9,360 nucleotides of DNA. Source: Gammaproteobacteria bacterium. Lineage in GTDB: Bacteria; Pseudomonadota; Gammaproteobacteria; JAJDOJ01. The notes below the pieces were generated by a model. It made no database searches and had not been told where the DNA came from. It saw only the letters and a program-made list of their open reading frames with translations. Where the stretch lies: NCBI GenBank assembly GCA_027030565.1, contig JALVEU010000242.1:1-9360 (forward strand). Reading direction: 5' to 3'. Shown in pieces: positions 1 to 6,412 of the stretch (position 1 is the first letter of the stretch; each line of letters begins with the position of its first letter). The position numbers and the translations under genes are program-made.

Positions 1-1
1 C

Positions 2-295
2 CTGCTGGGGGGGATCGCCTCCAAGGCCGGCTCCGGCGCCGTCTACGCCATGGTGCCCCTGGTCAAGCGCCGCATGACGGGCCAGATCGCCGGTATGGCG
101 GGCGCCTTCGGCAACGTGGGGGCGGTGCTTTTCCTCACCGTGAACTCCCTGGTGGACTACGACCAGTTCTTTCTGTTCATCGGGGCCGTCTCGGGCCTCG
201 TGCTGCTGCTCATCCTCCTGTTCCTGGAGGAGCCGGCCGGCCAGATGGCCGAGATCCTGCCCGACGGTACGGTGGAGCTGATCGAGGTGAAGTGA
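2..295 (+). CDS. narK: NarK/NasA-type nitrate/nitrite MFS transporter, C-terminal part
   Basis: This is the last 97 codons of a gene that begins before the window. The family moves nitrate and/or nitrite across the inner membrane. The fragment holds the sequence AGMAGAFGNVG (residues about 30-40), which fits the glycine-rich nitrate signature of the nitrate/nitrite porter family. It lies in a predicted membrane helix (about 29-51), followed by a last helix (about 56-75) and a short acidic cytoplasmic tail that begins LEEPAG. The PP2C-kinase fusion found 0.7 kb downstream supports this call, because that fusion adjoins the assimilatory transporter (nasA) in Pseudomonas. Whether this protein serves assimilation or respiration cannot be told from the C-terminus alone. 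The symbol is given at family level only. Confidence 0.85.
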   Translation: MLGGIASKAGSGAVYAMVPLVKRRMTGQIAGMAGAFGNVGAVLFLTVNSLVDYDQFFLFIGAVSGLVLLLILLFLEEPAGQMAEILPDGTVELIEVK

Positions 296-321
296 GGCCC
301 GGGTCCGTGGGGATACGGCTG

Positions 322-350
322 ATCTGGCGGCTCCGAGAGGCCTGCCAGAT
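322..350 (+). terminator. Hairpin after the transporter gene, possible terminator
   Basis: ATCTGGC (322-328) pairs perfectly with GCCAGAT (344-350) across a 15-base loop that can add a further GGC/GCC pairing with a one-base bulge. It begins 27 bases after the transporter stop. Only a short run (GAATTT) follows, so it is at best a weak intrinsic terminator. It would separate the transporter transcript from the vapBC promoter that starts at once after it. Confidence 0.4.
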
Positions 351-354
351 GAAT

Positions 355-388
355 TTGACATCAATATATGCATCTAATGATGTATAAT
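355..388 (+). promoter_or_regulatory. Probable vapBC promoter with unusual spacing
   Basis: A perfect TTGACA (355-360) and a perfect TATAAT (383-388) occur in the only clearly AT-rich stretch of the window, just before vapB. They are 22 bases apart, well over the usual 16-18, so they may not work as a simple pair. TATAAT could act with a poor -35, or an activator or DNA bend may be needed. A start near 395 would give vapB a leader of only about 20 bases. Confidence 0.55.
367..386 (+). promoter_or_regulatory. Inverted repeat, candidate VapB/VapBC operator
   Basis: TATGCATC (367-374) and GATGTATA (379-386) form an inverted repeat, 7 of 8 pairs matching, around a TAAT centre. A third half-site, GATGCA, lies at 391-396. 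The repeat overlaps the TATAAT box. VapB proteins of the ribbon-helix-helix class usually bind such repeats in their own promoter as VapBC complexes, so repression by blocking RNA polymerase is the likely role. The site itself is seen; its role is inferred. Confidence 0.55.
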
Positions 389-417
389 TCGATGCAGAAT
401 CCAATGGAGGCGCGCTC

Positions 418-624
418 ATGCGAACGACGATAACGCTGGACGACGATCTCGTGCGCAGGGCCGAGGATCTCACGGGGGTGACCCGCAAACGGGACCTGCT
501 CGAAGAGGCCTTGCGGGCCCTGATCGAACGGGAAAGCGCGCGCAGGCTGGCCCGGTTGGGCGGCACCGAGCCGCAGCTCCAGCCGGTGCCCCGCCGGCGC
601 CCGGAGCCCGCCCAGGAGACATGA
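418..624 (+). CDS. vapB: VapB antitoxin, ribbon-helix-helix type
   Basis: A 68-residue protein that should bind and neutralise the VapC toxin encoded next to it and, with VapC, repress the operon. The N-terminus MRTTITLDDDLVRRAEDLTG is the classic beta strand plus helix of VapB-type ribbon-helix-helix antitoxins, and the second helix follows (about 23-45). The LARLGG segment (about 44-49) is where such antitoxins begin to wrap around the toxin; the end is Pro/Arg-rich and probably unfolded when free. The start is well set by GGAGG at 406-410, seven bases before the ATG. The stop overlaps the vapC start as ATGA, so the two are translationally coupled. Confidence 0.92.
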   Translation: MRTTITLDDDLVRRAEDLTGVTRKRDLLEEALRALIERESARRLARLGGTEPQLQPVPRRRPEPAQET

Positions 625-1001
625 TCCTCGTCGATACTTCGGTATGGGTCGATCACCTTCGGTACCAAGACGCTGAGCTCGTCAGGCTGCTGGAGGCGGG
701 GCGGGTGCTTTGCCACCCGTTCGTCGTCGGTGAGCTGGCCTGCGGGCATCTGCGCGGTCGCCGCGCGGTGCTGGCACTGCTGCGGGGGCTTCCATCGGCG
801 CCACGCGCGCACGACCACGAGGTGCTGTGGTGGATCGAGGCCCATGCCCTCATGGGGCGCGGGTTGGGATACATCGACATGCACCTGCTGGTTTCGATTC
901 GGCTCGAGCCCGAGGCTGCGCTTTGGACCCATGATCGGCGCCTGGGGGAGGTCGCTGCCGAGCTGGGCCTCGCTTATGGCCCCCGCGCAAGCCGTGACTG
1001 A
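621..1001 (+). CDS. vapC: VapC toxin, PIN-domain ribonuclease
   Basis: A 126-residue PIN-domain protein, of normal VapC length. VapC toxins are Mg-dependent endoribonucleases that cut specific RNAs, often tRNA or rRNA, and stop translation when VapB is lost. The acidic active site looks complete: Asp5 in MILVDTSVW, Glu38 in VGELACG, Asp86 in GYIDMHLL and Asp105 in WTHDRRL. The toxin is therefore probably active, not a relic. The start overlaps the vapB stop (ATGA), and AGGAG at 614-618 lies only two bases upstream, so translation probably depends on reading of vapB. The 3' end overlaps the start of the kinase gene by 26 bases in another frame. The RNA target cannot be told from sequence. Confidence 0.93.
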   Translation: MILVDTSVWVDHLRYQDAELVRLLEAGRVLCHPFVVGELACGHLRGRRAVLALLRGLPSAPRAHDHEVLWWIEAHALMGRGLGYIDMHLLVSIRLEPEAALWTHDRRLGEVAAELGLAYGPRASRD

Positions 1002-2700
1002 GCTCAAGGTCGACTACGCCTGTCGCAGCGAGGCCGGGGACAAGCCGGAGAACGCCGATGCGGCGGCGCTGCGCCTGGCCGAGGGTGAAGCGGTGCTCAC
1101 CAAGGGCCTGGCGGCGGCCATCGCCGATGGCATGAGCACGTCTGAGGGCGGGGCGGCGGCCAGCCGCATCGCGGTGGAGTCCTTTCTCAACGACTACTTC
1201 GCCACCCCCGACTCCTGGACCGTCAAGACCTCGGGGGGCAAGGTGCTCGGTGCGCTCAATCGCTGGCTCTACGCCCAGGGCCAGAGCCTGCATGGCGTAC
1301 CCAAGGCCATGGTCACCACGTTCACCGGGCTGGTGATCAAGTCCACCACGGCGCATGTCTTCCATGTGGGGGACTCGCGCCTGTACCGCTACCGGGACGG
1401 CGAGCTGGAGCTGCTCACCCGGGACCACCGAGTATGGTTGTCCGAGGACCGGGAATTCCTCTCCCGCGCCCTGGGCGTGGAGCCGCATGTGGACATCGAC
1501 TACAGGGCCCTGCCCACCGAGGTGGGCGATCTCTATCTGTTCGTCACCGATGGCCTCACCAGCCAGCTCACCGACGCCCGCATGCGCGCGGTGCTGCGCG
1601 CCCAAGGCGACAATCTGCGTGCTTGTGCCGATCGCCTCGTCGAGGAGGCGCTCAAGGCGGGCAGTGGCGACAACGTTTCCTGTCTGCTGCTACGGGTGGA
1701 GGGCCTGCCTGAGCCGCGCAGCGAGGACGAGCTCGCGCTGCGACTCAAGGAGCTGCCCTTTCCTCCGCCCCTGGAGCCCGGGATGAAGATCGACGGATTC
1801 GAGATCCTGCGTGAGGTCCATGCCTCCAAGCGCAGCGAGGTGTTCCTGGCCCGGGATATCGAGACTGGCGGACGGGTCGTGATCAAGGTTCCCTCCGCCA
1901 ACTACCGGGACGATGCCGCGTATCTGGACGGTTTTCTGCACGAGGAGTGGGTGGGGCGGCGCATCCGTAGTCCTCATGTGGTGCGCGTGCTGGAGGCGCC
2001 GCGGCGGCGGTTCCTGTATCAGGTGGTGGAGTACGTGGAGGGCCAGACGCTGCGCCAGTGGATCGACGACCATCCCCAGACCCACATCAACAGGGCGCGC
2101 GAATTCCTGCAGCAGATCGCGGAGGGTCTGCGGGCCCTGCACCGCATGGAGATGCTGCATCTAGATCTCAAGCCCGACAACGTGATCGTCGACGGGAAGG
2201 GGTTGCTCAAGATCATCGACCTGGGCTCGGTGCGCGTGGCGGGCACCGCCGAGATCGCCGCGCGGTTCGACGACGACGTCCCCCAGGGCACGGCCGACTA
2301 CATGGCGCCCGAGGTACTGGAGGGGGTCTACACCAGACAGGCGGACATCTACTCGCTCGGGGTCATCGCCTACGAGCTGCTCACCGGCCACCTGCCCTAT
2401 GGCGAGGCCGATCATCCACGCCAGATCGCCCGCAGGCGTTACCGGTCGGCCCGCGAGTTCAATCCTCAGCTGGCGGTGTGGGTGGACGGCGCGCTGCGCC
2501 GGGCCGTCCACCCCGATCCGCGCAAGCGCTACGACACCCTGAGCGAGTTCCTCTACGACCTTTCCCACCCCAACCCGCGCTATGTGGAGCGCGAGCTCCG
2601 GCCCCTGATCGAGCGTAATCCCGTGGGCTTCTGGAAGGCGCTGGCCGGGTTGCTGGCGGCGGCCGATCTGCTGCTCCTGTACCTTTGGCTGGCCGGCTGA
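976..2700 (+). CDS. Bifunctional PP2C-type phosphatase / Ser-Thr protein kinase, membrane anchored
   Basis: A 574-residue fusion. Residues 8-243 form a PP2C-type phosphatase with its metal-binding aspartates in place: Asp28 (ENADA), Asp51 (IADG), Asp133 (HVGDSR), Asp192 (TDG) and Asp232 (GDN). Residues 275-525 form a protein kinase with Lys304 (VVIKV), catalytic Asp397 in HLDLKPDN, Asp415 (DLG), MAPE (443-446) and DIYSLGV. The glycine loop is degenerate and HRD is HLD. A hydrophobic stretch (552-572) anchors the C-terminus after an RPLIERNP motif. The layout and this tail match the kinase/phosphatase beside nasA and nirBD in Pseudomonas, so a role in controlling nitrate uptake or assimilation is inferred; its targets are unknown. 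The ATG at 976 lies just before conserved sequence; the frame stays open upstream to 730 but only as a vapC shadow. A GTG at 994 is the alternative. No clear SD precedes either, which fits coupling to vapC. Confidence 0.9.
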   Translation: MAPAQAVTELKVDYACRSEAGDKPENADAAALRLAEGEAVLTKGLAAAIADGMSTSEGGAAASRIAVESFLNDYFATPDSWTVKTSGGKVLGALNRWLYAQGQSLHGVPKAMVTTFTGLVIKSTTAHVFHVGDSRLYRYRDGELELLTRDHRVWLSEDREFLSRALGVEPHVDIDYRALPTEVGDLYLFVTDGLTSQLTDARMRAVLRAQGDNLRACADRLVEEALKAGSGDNVSCLLLRVEGLPEPRSEDELALRLKELPFPPPLEPGMKIDGFEILREVHASKRSEVFLARDIETGGRVVIKVPSANYRDDAAYLDGFLHEEWVGRRIRSPHVVRVLEAPRRRFLYQVVEYVEGQTLRQWIDDHPQTHINRAREFLQQIAEGLRALHRMEMLHLDLKPDNVIVDGKGLLKIIDLGSVRVAGTAEIAARFDDDVPQGTADYMAPEVLEGVYTRQADIYSLGVIAYELLTGHLPYGEADHPRQIARRRYRSAREFNPQLAVWVDGALRRAVHPDPRKRYDTLSEFLYDLSHPNPRYVERELRPLIERNPVGFWKALAGLLAAADLLLLYLWLAG

Positions 2701-2710
2701 AGCTTCAGCC
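2695..2710. terminator. 16-bp perfect palindrome shared by two convergent stop codons
   Basis: GGCTGAAGCTTCAGCC reads the same on both strands. It contains the TGA of the kinase gene (2698-2700, + strand) and the TGA of the lyase-like gene (2705-2707, - strand). As RNA it could form a six-pair stem with a four-base loop in either transcript. No T-run follows on either side, so a bidirectional terminator is possible but unproven. Confidence 0.4.
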
Positions 2711-5554
2711 CGGGGCCGCGGTACCGAGATCTCGCACCGAGCCGTCCGGTCGCACCACCACGAGGATCACCCCGGCCGCGTCTGCGCGCAGCGGCCCACC
2801 GCGGCCGAGGCGCAGCACCAGATTGCGCCCCTTGGCGCGGGACTTGATGCGGTAGCGGCCGCCCGGTCGCAGGCCGCTCCACAGCACACGCAGTGTCCGG
2901 CCCCGCTGGCGCGGTGCCACCACGCGCCCGGGCTTGGTGGATCGGCCATAGCCGCGGACGGGGAATACGACTGCCTTCCCGTCCTGGCCGCCGATGATCC
3001 AGCGCCGGTTCGACCAGCTCCATGCGGGTTTTGCGGGTGCGTGGCCGCGGTCGGCGATGCGCAGCAGGGTGAGCATGCGCAGGTCGCCTCCGTCCCCCGG
3101 GTCGATCTCCAGACGATCGGCATACAGGCTGTTGTCACCGGGCCGACCCTGTGGAGGATGCGCGCGTAACACGGCCCCGACAGGGCGCAATGCCGTCACG
3201 TCCACACGCTGTGGGGCCAGCGCCGTGGCGGCTGGAACGCGGATGGTGGCGGTGCGGCCCTGGATCTCGGGTGGACCCTCGAAGAAATTGAAGCTCTGGC
3301 GCCGCTGCAGGGGTACGGGGGCCGTATCGCTGACGTCCACCAGGTCGTAGACGAACAGATAGTCGGCTGCCCCTTCGCTACCTTTGTGCCAGGCCACCGC
3401 GCGCTGGACCCGGTCGTAGTAGTGCTCGCTGTGCGTGCGCCCGCGATAAGCCCCTGTGGTGTCGAACACGACCAGGGCGTGGGTCCCGGACCGGCTCACC
3501 GCCAGGTGGCGCTGGCTGTCGTCCGGATTGTCCAGGTAACGCAGCCGCCCTTCACTGTTGCGGTGCACGGCGTCGTACTGCGAGACGATGTCCGGATCCG
3601 GCGGCCGCGTCCCGCTGAACCAGGGAATCTGTAGCAGCATCACGTTGTCCGCCTCGGCCTGCTGGGCATCGCCGCCACTGGCGAGGATGCGATTCAGCAC
3701 CCAGCGCCCCTTGCGGTAGAACTGCAGTGCACCATTGTCGGCGGCATGGTGGTCGGCGCCGCCCCAACCGCCGCGGGTGACCAGCAGTGCGGCGTCGCGC
3801 GACCATGCGGTCCGATCGAAATACATGCCGAAGCCGCTGTCGAAAAAGGCCGTGGGCTCGGCGTCGGCCGGGTCCACGGGCGGGAGCTCGTCGGTGTCGA
3901 AGAGCATGCGGTAGAAGCTGGCGAGTCCGCGGGTGCCCTTCTCGCCGTAGTGATGTTGCAGATGCCAGCGGGCCAGGCCGGCCGCACGCCCGGCTCCGAA
4001 GCGCCCCAGGGCCCCCATCTGGAACGCCAGCTTGTAGGCGAAGTCTTCTCGCACGAATGCCGGGAAGCTGTTGGGCTCTGCGGTGGGGCCATCGCCGAAG
4101 GCGGCGCCGAACGACTCCACGTCGCGCAGGGTCACGTAGCCACGACCCATGGGGGTGGTGGAGTGGATCTTCATGCTCCGCAGGTTGTTGGCGACGAACG
4201 GCGCGTAGGCGGACTGATCCAGGCCGGCATTGGTGAGCACCCAGAGACTCTCGAGCCAGTAGGCGAAGGTCCCCTGGCCGTAGCGGATGCCGTCGGAGAG
4301 ATAGCCACCGCTGAGCGCAAAGCTGCCCCGGTCGCGACGCGCCATCACGCGCATCACCCCGTACCAGCGGCGCAGCCCGGTCTCCAGCAGGGTGCAGCCG
4401 CGTGCCGCCAGTCCAGGATCTAGGTCATCGGCTCGACACAAGGTGAGGCCGATCACCAGCAGGGCCCGGGTGACGGAGGCCAGTTCGTCGGTGTCCGTAG
4501 GGCGGTCTTCGCGTCTCGGATCTTCCGCGTAGGCCGCCAGCATGGCCCGGGCGGCCCGGTCCCGGGTGGCCCGCGGAAGCTGTTCCCAGAGCATGTCCAG
4601 GCAGTAACCCAGTTGGTTGTCTGCCCAGCGGTAGGCGTTGCTCCGCAGGCGGCCGGGCTGCTCCCACAGCGCCAAGGTCTTGTCGAACAGGCGCAGTGCC
4701 CGCTCCCGGTCCTGCGGGTCGCCGCTGAGCCGTTGCAGAAGCGCTGCGGGTAGGCAGTAGTGGGCGTCGCCCAGGCTGCGGAAGTCACGATCGGCCGCAG
4801 CGATGGCGTCCACCAGCTTCGCCTCCCAGCGTTGCCACGACGCGTCGCCGGCCTGGCGCCGGGTGCGCCAGTGCTCGATGAGGCGTGCATCGGCGAACAC
4901 GCGGGGACGCGTCTCGGGGAGCTCGGGGGCCGGTGCCGCGTGGGTGTGAATGCGCAGCAGATTGCCGATCTGCCCGTCTCGGACCACGGTCAGGTAGTAG
5001 GTGGTGTCGGGTTCCAGGCGGGTGATCCAGAGCGGCGTCTCGCGGTTACCGAAGGCGGCCGGCCAGGATGGATCGCGCCAACGCACGGACCTGTTCACCT
5101 TGCGGCCGAAACCCGCCCATACTTTCTGTAGCTCCAGTGCCTGACCGGCGGCGCGCAGTTGCTCGATGCCGGTGAGCGTTTCCAGGTCCCGTGGGTCCTG
5201 ACTCCAGGCGAGCAGTCCGTGCCAGCCGTACCGGCTGCTGGCAGGCGAGGTGAAATTGAACCAGCCTCCGTAGGGCGTTACGTGTTCGGCGTGCAGGTCG
5301 GTGACCGGGCCATCCTCCAGCGGAGGGGCGAAATCGGGGTCGCAGGCGTCGCCCCTGCCGTCGCCGTCGGCGTCGGTCTGATCGGGGTCGTAGACGGCCG
5401 GACAGTGGTCCCGGCTTCCAGGGACCCCGTCACCATCCGCGTCCGGATGCCAGTCGTTGTTCGGGACCGCGTGGGCAGCGGCCCACGCTCCCAGGGAGAT
5501 GAGCAGGAGCAGGACACAGCCGCCCGCGCGGCGGAGGATGGCAAAGGGGTTCAT
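2705..5554 (-). CDS. Secreted heparinase II/III-like protein with calcium-binding TSP3 repeats, probable polysaccharide lyase
   Basis: A 949-residue exported protein. It has a signal peptide with cleavage likely after AHA (residue 29), then a thrombospondin type-3 stretch (about 34-74) with DADGDG repeats and two cysteines (51, 71), which should bind calcium. A beta-rich domain resembling fibronectin III follows (about 84-206), then an alpha/alpha-toroid-like region (about 218-560) with GYLSDGIRYGQG near 417-428. A beta-sandwich follows with VTRGGWGGADHHAADNG (Asp601, His602, His603, Asp606), the motif style of heparinase II/III-like lyases. A small basic beta domain ends the protein. Such enzymes cleave uronic-acid polysaccharides (heparin, alginate and others) by beta-elimination; the substrate here is unknown, and Tyr425 or His602/603 as catalytic residues is a guess. 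The start is supported by GGAGGAGG (5569-5562), seven bases upstream. Confidence 0.8.
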   Translation of the reverse strand: MNPFAILRRAGGCVLLLLISLGAWAAAHAVPNNDWHPDADGDGVPGSRDHCPAVYDPDQTDADGDGRGDACDPDFAPPLEDGPVTDLHAEHVTPYGGWFNFTSPASSRYGWHGLLAWSQDPRDLETLTGIEQLRAAGQALELQKVWAGFGRKVNRSVRWRDPSWPAAFGNRETPLWITRLEPDTTYYLTVVRDGQIGNLLRIHTHAAPAPELPETRPRVFADARLIEHWRTRRQAGDASWQRWEAKLVDAIAAADRDFRSLGDAHYCLPAALLQRLSGDPQDRERALRLFDKTLALWEQPGRLRSNAYRWADNQLGYCLDMLWEQLPRATRDRAARAMLAAYAEDPRREDRPTDTDELASVTRALLVIGLTLCRADDLDPGLAARGCTLLETGLRRWYGVMRVMARRDRGSFALSGGYLSDGIRYGQGTFAYWLESLWVLTNAGLDQSAYAPFVANNLRSMKIHSTTPMGRGYVTLRDVESFGAAFGDGPTAEPNSFPAFVREDFAYKLAFQMGALGRFGAGRAAGLARWHLQHHYGEKGTRGLASFYRMLFDTDELPPVDPADAEPTAFFDSGFGMYFDRTAWSRDAALLVTRGGWGGADHHAADNGALQFYRKGRWVLNRILASGGDAQQAEADNVMLLQIPWFSGTRPPDPDIVSQYDAVHRNSEGRLRYLDNPDDSQRHLAVSRSGTHALVVFDTTGAYRGRTHSEHYYDRVQRAVAWHKGSEGAADYLFVYDLVDVSDTAPVPLQRRQSFNFFEGPPEIQGRTATIRVPAATALAPQRVDVTALRPVGAVLRAHPPQGRPGDNSLYADRLEIDPGDGGDLRMLTLLRIADRGHAPAKPAWSWSNRRWIIGGQDGKAVVFPVRGYGRSTKPGRVVAPRQRGRTLRVLWSGLRPGGRYRIKSRAKGRNLVLRLGRGGPLRADAAGVILVVVRPDGSVRDLGTAAPG

Positions 5555-5594
5555 GGTGCGTCCTCCTCCGGCGGAGCAGCGTGTAATGTCCTAG

Positions 5595-5622
5595 AAGATA
5601 GCCCACGGGGCGTCGTTGTCAA
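5595..5622 (-). promoter_or_regulatory. Sigma-70-type promoter for the lyase-like gene
   Basis: On the minus strand a perfect TTGACA (5622-5617) is followed after 16 bases by TATCTT (5600-5595), four of six matches to TATAAT. Transcription would begin near 5588 and leave a leader of about 34 bases with the strong SD in it. This suggests that the large gene has its own promoter apart from the small secreted gene upstream. Confidence 0.55.
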
Positions 5623-5726
5623 AGACTCCGCCGCAGTGAGACCGGCGGGCCTTGGGATGGCGGCGTGCGTGGCGAATGGTGTGCTCGGACCGGGTGGCCG
5701 CGGGGATGGGGACCGTGGTGGCAATG

Positions 5727-5767
5727 CCTGCGCGATGCATTCCCCCGGTGCGCCCACGTCGCGCAGG
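5727..5767. repeat. 9-bp perfect inverted repeat between two genes
   Basis: CCTGCGCGA (5727-5735) and TCGCGCAGG (5759-5767) pair perfectly across 23 bases. It lies beyond the hairpin that follows the small secreted gene and before the promoter of the lyase-like gene. It could be a second terminator, a protein-binding site or a REP-like element; no further copy was noticed in this window. Confidence 0.35.
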
Positions 5768-5801
5768 TCAGAGCAAGGCGGACTGGAGATGGACCGTACA
5801 C

Positions 5802-5830
5802 GGGTCCCGATGCGGGGCGCACCGGGACCC
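5802..5830 (-). terminator. Strong hairpin after the small secreted gene, probable terminator
   Basis: GGGTCCCG (5802-5809) pairs with CGGGACCC (5823-5830), and inside it TGCG (5811-5814) pairs with CGCA (5818-5821) after one mismatch, leaving a three-base loop: 12 pairs in all. It begins eight bases after the stop of the small secreted gene. There is no T-run on the minus strand, so it may terminate weakly or mainly protect the RNA 3' end. Confidence 0.55.
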
Positions 5831-5838
5831 TGGCCGGC

Positions 5839-6132
5839 CTACCGGGTCTTCTTCTCGGATTTTCCGGAGCTCCCCGTGGGCTTCTCTTTGCTGCTCTTGG
5901 TGGTCTTCTTCTTGGAATGTCCGCCCTTGGACCGGCAGTACGCCTTGACCTTGGCGCCGTCCTTGCGGGTATAGCCCTTGACCCAGGTACAGTCCGTGCG
6001 CTTCTCGCATGCCGACTGAGAGGTGACCTCCTTGCAGGAGGCGGCCAGCGCGGCACCGGCAGGAAGCAATAGGGCGGCGATCAGCGTTGCGGACGAGACC
6101 GCGACGGCAAACCTGGAAACGGAACGATGCAT
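5839..6132 (-). CDS. Small secreted four-cysteine protein with Lys/Ser/Thr-rich tail, function unknown
   Basis: A 97-residue protein with no function I can name. Residues 1-30 are a clear signal peptide (Arg near the start, hydrophobic core, cleavage at ALA|A), so the mature protein of about 67 residues is exported. It holds four cysteines (33, 42, 48, 66) in a short module with CTWVKGYTRKDG and AYCRSK, which look like one small disulphide-bonded fold. The last about 30 residues are almost only Lys, Ser, Thr and Gly and are probably unfolded and strongly positive, so binding to a polyanion such as a polysaccharide, envelope lipid or nucleic acid is possible. An in-frame ATG lies 30 bases upstream, but the one at 6132 is chosen: GGGAGG (6146-6141) is eight bases before it and the signal peptide then begins normally. 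It shares orientation with the secreted lyase-like gene 284 bases downstream. Confidence 0.75.
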   Translation of the reverse strand: MHRSVSRFAVAVSSATLIAALLLPAGAALAASCKEVTSQSACEKRTDCTWVKGYTRKDGAKVKAYCRSKGGHSKKKTTKSSKEKPTGSSGKSEKKTR

Positions 6133-6162
6133 TGCAGTGACCTCCCTCGTTGCAGTGTTCAA

Positions 6163-6400
6163 TGGGCATGCCGATTATCGTGGGAGCGGAGCGCAAACCC
6201 ATGGCAGTATTCCCGCGGGTGGTTGAGAAAAAATTCCGGATCCTCCTCCACTCGGACGACACGGGGCCGGCAAGCGGTCCGTGCCCGCCGGCCTCGCCGC
6301 CCTTCTCCCGGGTTTCGGGGTTTGTACGTAGGGTGGCCCCGTCCGGGCGGCGGAACGGCGCGTTCGTCCTGTAGCCCCTGTCGTCGCCGGGGCGGCCCAC
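6163..6400. other. Intergenic stretch with no supported gene
   Basis: This is most of the first half of the divergent gap between the small secreted gene and the binding-protein gene. Short open frames cross it on both strands, but none has an SD with a start and a recognisable product. On the minus strand a GATAAT (about 6180-6175) could be a -10 box for the small secreted gene, but no acceptable -35 box lies 16-18 bases from it. I see no RNA gene or mobile-element end here. Confidence 0.5.
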
Positions 6401-6406
6401 TACAAT
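6378..6406 (+). promoter_or_regulatory. Weak candidate promoter toward the binding-protein gene
   Basis: TACAAT (6401-6406) matches TATAAT at five of six bases. The hexamer 17 bases upstream, CTGTCG (6378-6383), matches TTGACA at only three. If used, transcription would start near 6413, at the foot of a hairpin, and give a leader of about 260 bases. Confidence 0.25.
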
Positions 6407-6412
6407 CAAGCA

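Noticed and set aside
730..975. In-frame upstream extension of the PP2C-kinase to an ATG at 730
   Set aside because: The 82 extra residues are Cys/Trp/Arg-rich and overlap vapC in another frame. vapC has an intact PIN active site, and known PP2C-kinase fusions begin close to the phosphatase domain.
210..1007. Long minus-strand open frame opposite the end of narK and vapBC
   Set aside because: It covers three well-supported features on the other strand, and its product is Arg/Pro/Ser-rich without recognisable motifs, as is common for shadow frames in GC-rich DNA.
3746..4423. 225-residue plus-strand open frame inside the lyase-like gene
   Set aside because: It is a mirror of the real minus-strand gene, low in recognisable motifs and with no supporting SD; the minus-strand frame has a signal peptide, SD, promoter and domain motifs.
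6150..6374. 74-residue plus-strand open frame in the divergent gap
   Set aside because: No SD, no signal or domain features, and a Pro/Ser/Arg-rich end; it overlaps the start of the small secreted gene on the other strand.
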